A stretch of 20,635 nt of DNA from Acetoanaerobium sp041831635 (GTDB lineage: Bacteria; Bacillota; Clostridia; Peptostreptococcales; Filifactoraceae): assembly GCA_041831635.1 (NCBI GenBank), contig JBHASY010000010.1:1-20635 (forward strand), given 5' to 3'. The first letter of the stretch is position 1; each line of letters opens with the position of its first letter. The position numbers and the translations under genes were made by a program. Below are positions 16,281-20,635 of this stretch, one piece after another. The notes below the pieces were generated by a model. It worked only from the letters and a program-made list of their open reading frames with translations, ran no database searches and was not told where the DNA came from.

Positions 16281-17475
16281 TTACTTCACCCTCTTCCTCA
16301 AAACTAAGAGATATATCTTCCTTTGATTTTTGCTTATCTTCTCTATTAGGACTAATCGTTGCTCCTTGTTCAATAAGCGAAATTCCTCCTTTTTCATCGA
16401 AAATCTTTGTCCCCGATTTTATAACTGCACCTTCTCCTATTATAGTTTTTTCTACATATACATTATCTTCTATTACCACATTTGGCATAATTACAGAATC
16501 TTTTACTTTTGAATTTCTTCCTATCTTAACACCGTAAAACAACACGCTATGCTCTACATCTCCACAAACCACACAACCCTCCACTACTAGTGAATAATTT
16601 ATTTTACCACCATGGCAAACATACTGAGGCGGCATAATAGGATTGACTGAATATATCTTCCATTTTTTATCGTGCAAATGCAAAGGATTCCTAGGGTCTA
16701 TCAAATCCATATTTGCTTCCCATAAACTCTCTACTGTTCCTACATCTTTCCAATAACCTTTAAATCTATACGCAAACAAATCTATTCCATCTTTCAACAT
16801 CTTAGGTATGATGTCTTTTCCGAAATCATCAGCACTTTTATCTTTTTCTCCATCCGTAAGATATTTTTTTAATATCTTCCAATCAAAGATATAAACACCC
16901 ATAGATGCCAAATTAGATTTAGGTTTTTTAGGCTTTTCTTCAAATTCGTATATCCTGTCATCTGAAGTGGTATTCATTATTCCAAAACGCTTTGCCTCTT
17001 CCATAGTCACTTCTAGAACCGCAATCGTCGCCTTAGATTTTTTTTCTTTATGAAACTCCAACATCTTGTTATAGTTCATCTTATAGATATGGTCTCCAGA
17101 TAAAATAAGTACATATTCAGGTTCATACTGCTCAATAAAATTGATATTTTGGTAAATAGCATGAGCAGTCCCTCTATACCAGCTCCCCTCAGTTTCATTC
17201 ATATACGGTGGCAAGATAGAAACTCCACCTGTTTTTCTATCTAAATCCCAAGGGCTACCTATTCCTATGTGCGTGTTCAGTATAAGTGGTCTATACTGTG
17301 TTAAAACTCCTACCGTATCTACTCCTGAGTTTGAGCAGTTACTTAAAGGAAAATCTATTATTCTATACTTTCCGCCAAACGGTACTGCCGGCTTTGCCAA
17401 CTTTTTTGTGAATATTCCAAGCCTACTTCCCTGTCCTCCTGCTAATATCATTGCAATCATTTCTTTTCTAAACAT
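16273..17475 (-). CDS. glgC: Glucose-1-phosphate adenylyltransferase catalytic subunit GlgC
   Basis: GlgC makes ADP-glucose from ATP and glucose-1-phosphate and commits glucose to glycogen. The catalytic motif LAGGQGSRLG is at residues 11-20, and KPAVPFGGKYRIIDFPLSNC follows. GVYIFDWKIL and FKGYWKDVGTVESLWEANMD mark the later sugar-phosphate site. The C-terminal beta-helix (about 290-370) is complete, with a short acidic tail. At 400 residues it is slightly longer than the usual 380 or so because of that tail. The ATG at 17475 has only a modest AAGGGG site; an internal ATG at codon 6 has none better. It is the first gene of the operon. Upstream is an AT-rich stretch with TATAAT-like hexamers but no promoter I can assign with confidence. 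Confidence 0.96.
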   Translation of the reverse strand: MFRKEMIAMILAGGQGSRLGIFTKKLAKPAVPFGGKYRIIDFPLSNCSNSGVDTVGVLTQYRPLILNTHIGIGSPWDLDRKTGGVSILPPYMNETEGSWYRGTAHAIYQNINFIEQYEPEYVLILSGDHIYKMNYNKMLEFHKEKKSKATIAVLEVTMEEAKRFGIMNTTSDDRIYEFEEKPKKPKSNLASMGVYIFDWKILKKYLTDGEKDKSADDFGKDIIPKMLKDGIDLFAYRFKGYWKDVGTVESLWEANMDLIDPRNPLHLHDKKWKIYSVNPIMPPQYVCHGGKINYSLVVEGCVVCGDVEHSVLFYGVKIGRNSKVKDSVIMPNVVIEDNVYVEKTIIGEGAVIKSGTKIFDEKGGISLIEQGATISPNREDKQKSKEDISLSFEEEGEVNA

Positions 17476-17606
17476 AAAAAACGCCCCTTTTTTTAGAAAA
17501 ACTAAGCTAGTATAGGTTAATATAAACTCAAAGTTTAATGTTTTTAATTATATACCCATTATAAACAATATATCCCTTATTATTCATTGAATTTTAAAGA
17601 AAAATT
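17476..17606. other. AT-rich stretch upstream of glgC
   Basis: No gene is seen here. On the minus strand there are two TATAAT-like hexamers (near 17556 and 17568) and a TATACT, none with a good -35 at normal spacing. The glgC operon promoter should lie here, but I cannot place it. Confidence 0.3.
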
Positions 17607-17652
17607 CAAAAAAATAAACCAAACCTCTAATCATATGAGATTTGGTTTATTT
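17606..17652 (-). terminator. Terminator after pepT
   Basis: A 12-bp stem, AAATAAACCAAA/TTTGGTTTATTT, lies right after the pepT stop codon. A smaller inner pairing is CTC/GAG, and on the minus strand a run of T residues follows. The stem is AT-rich but long, and it separates pepT from the glycogen operon promoter region. Confidence 0.8.
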
Positions 17653-17655
17653 TTC

Positions 17656-18876
17656 TCATTCGGCATAAGATTTGATAAGTTCAACTACAGTTTCGACAGT
17701 TTTGTACATATCTTCTACTACCAGTGCTTCATATCTTCCATGATAGTTAAATCCACCGGTAAAAATATTTGGCGTGGGCAGTCCCATAAACGAAAGTCTA
17801 GAACCGTCAGTCCCACCTCTTATCGCTTTTATATTCGGCTCTACTCCTACTTTCTCCATAGCCTTAACTACAGAGTCTACTATATGCATCACAGGTAAAA
17901 CCTTTTCTTTCATATTGTAATACGAGTCCTTTATCTCTACTACTACAGTACCTTCCCCATATTTTTTATTTATAAATTCACAGCTATCTATTAAAAAATC
18001 CTTTTTCTTAGTAAATTTAGCCATATCATGATCTCTTACTATATAGCTAAGTATAGTTTTTTCTACATCTCCACTTATTTCATCAAGCATAGTAAATCCC
18101 TCATAACCCTCGGTGAATTCAGGTCTTTCAAAAGTAGGTAACAGTGATTGAAATTCCATAGCTATAAGTATAGAATTTTTCATTTTATTTTTGGCTGTTC
18201 CCGGATGAATATTTATACCGTTTACTATCACCTTAGCTGAAGCAGCATTAAAATTTTCATATTCTATTTCTCCCAAAAAAGAACCGTCTAAGGTATAAGC
18301 AAAATCCGCTCCAAATTTTTCTACATCAAATTTATCCGCACCTCTTCCTATTTCTTCATCCGGAGTAAACGCTATTTTTATATCTCCGTGCTTTTCTTCG
18401 GGATTTTCTATAAAATACTCGACAACGGACATAATTTCGGCAATTCCCGCCTTGTCATCGGCACCGAGCAGAGTAGTTCCATCCGTAGTTATCAAAGTCT
18501 TTCCTTTAAAATCTCTCAAGTAAGGAAAATCCGAAACTCTCATAACTATATTCTTTTCTTCGTTTAAAACTATATCTTCGCCGTAATAATTTTCAACTAT
18601 CTGAGGTCTTACATTTTCGCCTTGCATATCAGGACTTGTATCAAGATGAGCGATAAGCCCTATTGCAGGTGCGTTTTTCACATTTGCATTTAAAGTTCCC
18701 ATTACATAACAATTTTCATCTACATGAGCATCGACTATGCCAAGTGACTTAAGCTCTTCAACCAATAAATTTGCCAAATCAAATTGAACTTTCGTACTCG
18801 GAACTGTATCTGAAGTTTCGTCGGATTTTGTATTGATTTTGGCATATCTGATAAATCTTTGCTCTACCTTTTCCAT
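17656..18876 (-). CDS. pepT: Peptidase T (tripeptidase)
   Basis: PepT is a cytoplasmic di-zinc aminopeptidase of family M20 that releases the N-terminal residue of tripeptides. I start it at ATG 18876 (406 residues) because AGGAGG is seven bases upstream. The longer frame to 18915 adds 13 unconserved residues. Metal ligands and catalytic residues fall where the family has them: His77 and Asp79 in AHLDTSPD, Asp140 in GADDKAG, Glu174-Glu175 in PDEEIGRG, Asp197 in TLDGS and His379 in FNYHGRYE. IRGGTDGSRLSFMGLPTPN is also conserved. It stands alone with its own terminator, between the glycogen operon and the DUF362 gene, and fits amino-acid use from small peptides. Confidence 0.96.
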   Translation of the reverse strand: MEKVEQRFIRYAKINTKSDETSDTVPSTKVQFDLANLLVEELKSLGIVDAHVDENCYVMGTLNANVKNAPAIGLIAHLDTSPDMQGENVRPQIVENYYGEDIVLNEEKNIVMRVSDFPYLRDFKGKTLITTDGTTLLGADDKAGIAEIMSVVEYFIENPEEKHGDIKIAFTPDEEIGRGADKFDVEKFGADFAYTLDGSFLGEIEYENFNAASAKVIVNGINIHPGTAKNKMKNSILIAMEFQSLLPTFERPEFTEGYEGFTMLDEISGDVEKTILSYIVRDHDMAKFTKKKDFLIDSCEFINKKYGEGTVVVEIKDSYYNMKEKVLPVMHIVDSVVKAMEKVGVEPNIKAIRGGTDGSRLSFMGLPTPNIFTGGFNYHGRYEALVVEDMYKTVETVVELIKSYAE

Positions 18877-19015
18877 TTTTAGCCTCCTAAATTTATAACT
18901 TAATTTTTCATACAAGAATTATTATAAAGAACCTAACGACATCAATAAACCACTTTATAAAAAATTTCTTATTGAGCGTCAAATAAAGTTCTGAAAAACA
19001 TTTAAAAATCTACAC

Positions 19016-19041
19016 ACATTGATATTTTAACCTGTCAATGT
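19016..19041 (-). terminator. Possible terminator after the DUF362 gene
   Basis: A perfect 7-bp inverted repeat (ACATTGA/TCAATGT, 12-base loop) lies about 60 bases after the stop. A TTTTT run follows about ten bases beyond it on the minus strand. The AT-rich stem and long loop make it only a weak candidate. The rest of the gap to pepT is AT-rich and holds no gene I can see. Confidence 0.35.
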
Positions 19042-19099
19042 TTGATAATAAAACTGTCTTACTGTACTTTTATTTTAATTAAAACTATCTGAAGCTGAA

Positions 19100-20236
19100 T
19101 TATCTGAGAAATCTCAATAACAAAGATTTTTTTATCCTAACGGCGTCGGCAGGGCATACTTCATGACAGCAAAAACAGCTTATACAGCTTTTCAAATTCA
19201 CTATCGGCTTATCATAAGTCATAGTTATGACATTTGCAGGGCAATTTCTTTTACAGTGCCCGCACGATATACATTTTGTATGCAAAAATTCAGGTTTGGC
19301 TTTAAGTTTTTTTATTATAATTTCTTTCAGCCTTGTGGGCATATTCTTAGGAAGAAATGTCAAGTCAACAGAATCCGGAAGTTTAAACGCCTCGATATCT
19401 AAAGATTTATATTCAGACCCTTGCGTTACTATTTCATTTTCATTAAAAAGGTTTCTGTTTTTGGCAACATAAAGTGTAGGAACAAGCTCTACAGGAATAG
19501 ACGTCAGGTCACAAGCCACAAAATCCGCCTCATAAGCATTATCCGCTCCTATAATAAATCCCAAATGCCTTTTAGTTCCGTTTGAAGGTCCGTTTCCCTC
19601 CATAGCTTCTATCCCGTCAATAATAGAATAGTCCGGCTTTACATATCTTTCAATATCAATAAGATGATGAGCAAAGTTTTCCTCATTCATAAGCTTAAAA
19701 TGATATTCGGCTTTAATAAGACCCGGTATGACACCGAAAAGATTTTTCACTGCCCCTGTAAATGTCATCATTCCATGCGTTTTCAGCTTTGCTGCCGAAA
19801 TTATGAAATCGGCATTTTTTACTACATCTATAACATCAAAAGACTTTAATTTCACTGACTCTTTCGAACTGACATTTGAAAAACCTGTATCGTAATTTAA
19901 AACGGCACCGCTGTTTTGAGCCGCTTTTTTCATTCCCGATACCTCATACACTCCATCTAAAGACGATTTCGTAAACGGTCCTGCCGGCGAGTCAGCTATT
20001 ATTACCTCGCACTTTTTATTTACAAAATATCTCGACAGACATTCGATTATAGCAGGATGAGTCGTAACCGCCTGCTCAGGTCTTTTCTTCATAAGAAGAT
20101 TTGTCTTTATAACGACCTTCGCTCCGTCAAAAAGTCTTTTTGACAATTCACTTTCGTCAAGCATAAAATTCAATTCGGATTGAATTAAATCAACATCGTT
20201 ATAAAAATCAATCTTGGCAAGTAGCACTTTGCCCAT
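19100..20236 (-). CDS. DUF362-domain protein with two C-terminal 4Fe-4S clusters
   Basis: The start is best placed at ATG 20236 (378 residues, beginning MGKVLLAKIDFY). GGAGGG lies five bases upstream, and the upstream in-frame GTG at 20248 directly abuts that site. The body (about 1-310) matches the DUF362 pattern: VVIKTNLLMKKRPEQAVTTHP, IADSPAGP near 80, and LKTHGMMTFTGAVKNLFGVIPG near 155. The C-terminus is a two-cluster ferredoxin domain with Cys322, 325, 328 and 332, and Cys351, 354, 357 and 361, each set in CxxCxxCxxxCP spacing, plus an extra Cys356. It is likely a cytoplasmic iron-sulfur electron carrier or redox enzyme; the reaction is unknown for most of the family. A Fur-like palindrome lies 46-62 bases upstream. 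Confidence 0.9.
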   Translation of the reverse strand: MGKVLLAKIDFYNDVDLIQSELNFMLDESELSKRLFDGAKVVIKTNLLMKKRPEQAVTTHPAIIECLSRYFVNKKCEVIIADSPAGPFTKSSLDGVYEVSGMKKAAQNSGAVLNYDTGFSNVSSKESVKLKSFDVIDVVKNADFIISAAKLKTHGMMTFTGAVKNLFGVIPGLIKAEYHFKLMNEENFAHHLIDIERYVKPDYSIIDGIEAMEGNGPSNGTKRHLGFIIGADNAYEADFVACDLTSIPVELVPTLYVAKNRNLFNENEIVTQGSEYKSLDIEAFKLPDSVDLTFLPKNMPTRLKEIIIKKLKAKPEFLHTKCISCGHCKRNCPANVITMTYDKPIVNLKSCISCFCCHEVCPADAVRIKKSLLLRFLR

Positions 20237-20281
20237 AATACCCTCCACGCATTTTTTATCATTTTGTATCCTTAATTTGAT

Positions 20282-20298
20282 ATTATTATGATAATAAT
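20282..20298. promoter_or_regulatory. Fur-family-like palindrome upstream of the DUF362 gene
   Basis: ATTATTAT-G-ATAATAAT is a perfect 8-1-8 palindrome. It resembles the 7-1-7 inverted repeats bound by Fur and PerR regulators. It lies 46 bases or more upstream of the start of an iron-sulfur protein gene, where an operator would be expected. In AT-rich DNA such a repeat can arise by chance. Confidence 0.35.
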
Positions 20299-20366
20299 TT
20301 TAAATAAATAACCATACTATAAAACAAATTGTGTAAACTCAAAAAACATATAGCAAAATAAAACCC

Positions 20367-20407
20367 GTTCTAACATACTTTTGTTACCACCAACAAAAAG
20401 TCAGAAC
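20367..20407 (+). other. Hairpin just before the transposase start
   Basis: GTTCT/AGAAC encloses ACTTTTGTT/AACAAAAAGT around an ACCACC loop, with small bulges. It ends 14 bases before the ATG. It could fold in transcripts that read in from outside the element and limit transposase translation, as known for other insertion sequences. That role is inferred. Confidence 0.45.
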
Positions 20408-20420
20408 TTGAGGCTCTCTT

Positions 20421-20635
20421 ATGAATAATATTAACACAGAAGTTCTCACAGCGCTAACAAAAGGATTATATTTAAAAGAAGTATTTCGCTCTCAACTCGA
20501 ACAAGCAGTCAACACACTACTTGAGACAGAGCTAACTGCATTTTTGAATTACGACAAATACGACCCCGCAGGTTATCTCTCAGGTAATTCAAGAAATGGA
20601 ACTTACAAAACTATATCGCTTTGTACTGTGATGCC
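20421..20635 (+). CDS. IS256-family transposase, N-terminal fragment
   Basis: I translated this frame by hand, as the window edge cuts it after 71 codons. It begins MNNINTEVLTALTKGL and contains LLETELTAFLNYDKYDPAGY followed by SGNSRNGTY. This is the characteristic N-terminal block of IS256-family (mutator-type) DDE transposases. After NGTY the residues KTISLCTVM no longer resemble the usual RT-x-x-T-x-YG-x-L block. Reading two bases on restores LY-x-D, so the gene may carry a small deletion near 20612-20618. The DDE catalytic residues are outside the window. GAGG lies about nine bases before the ATG. The element may be a decayed copy. Confidence 0.8.
   Translation, partial: MNNINTEVLTALTKGLYLKEVFRSQLEQAVNTLLETELTAFLNYDKYDPAGYLSGNSRNGTYKTISLCTVM

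Larger units (their letters stand above)
20327..20635 (+). mobile_element. IS256-family insertion sequence, left end (cut by window edge)
   Basis: The transposase reading frame at 20421 is IS256-like. About 90 bases upstream, AATTGTGTAAACTC (20327-20340) resembles the GTGTAAA-containing terminal repeats of that family, so the left end is probably near 20325. The right end and the target duplication lie outside the window, so the exact boundary is unconfirmed. Confidence 0.65.

Noticed and set aside
1..20635. CRISPR arrays, tRNA or rRNA genes, phage or defence genes
   Set aside because: No regularly spaced repeats, tRNA-like folds with conserved arms, rRNA segments or recognisable defence proteins were seen.

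Overview
The window is AT-rich and carries tightly packed genes with strong AGGAGG-type ribosome binding sites. It encodes anaerobic-style cobalamin enzymes, a GlgC/GlgD two-subunit glycogen pathway, peptidase T, a DUF362 ferredoxin-type protein and an IS256-type element. Together these point to a low-GC anaerobic member of the Bacillota (Clostridia or Tissierellia type). I cannot name the species from sequence alone.

Layout. Positions 1-3071 hold a minus-strand cobalamin operon: promoter, B12 riboswitch, terminator hairpin, then cbiA, cbiB and the start of a cobD-like gene cut by the window edge. Positions 3136-4210 hold two overlapping minus-strand reading frames of unknown function. They join into one frame of about 357 codons if a single T is lost from a T9 tract, so they may be one split gene. 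Positions 4323-5713 carry two plus-strand genes, a HAD-type phosphatase and a glutathione peroxidase-like protein. A bidirectional terminator then separates them from a minus-strand pair, an unknown 279-codon gene and the corrinoid adenosyltransferase cobO. That pair is divergent from a plus-strand PilZ gene, and an exact 14-bp motif is mirrored at the two promoters. A DEAD-box RNA helicase follows on the minus strand.

Positions 9301-17475 are a minus-strand glycogen operon, transcribed glgC-glgD-glgA-glgP-GH13 amylase, with short gaps or overlaps and a terminator at its end. GlgC/GlgD make ADP-glucose, GlgA polymerises it, and GlgP and the GH13 enzyme take the polymer apart. No branching enzyme gene (glgB) is present here. 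Next come peptidase T and a DUF362 protein with two 4Fe-4S motifs, both minus strand. The right edge cuts into an IS256-family element whose transposase may already be degenerate.

How the genes fit together: CbiA amidates cobyrinate, CobO adenosylates the product, the CobD-like enzyme would supply aminopropanol phosphate, and CbiB attaches it. Only the cbiA-cbiB-cobD unit sits behind the riboswitch. I found no convincing new multi-gene system. The parts most worth a second look are the T9-split unknown gene, the unknown protein translated together with CobO, the mirrored promoter motif and the Fur-like palindrome upstream of the DUF362 gene.
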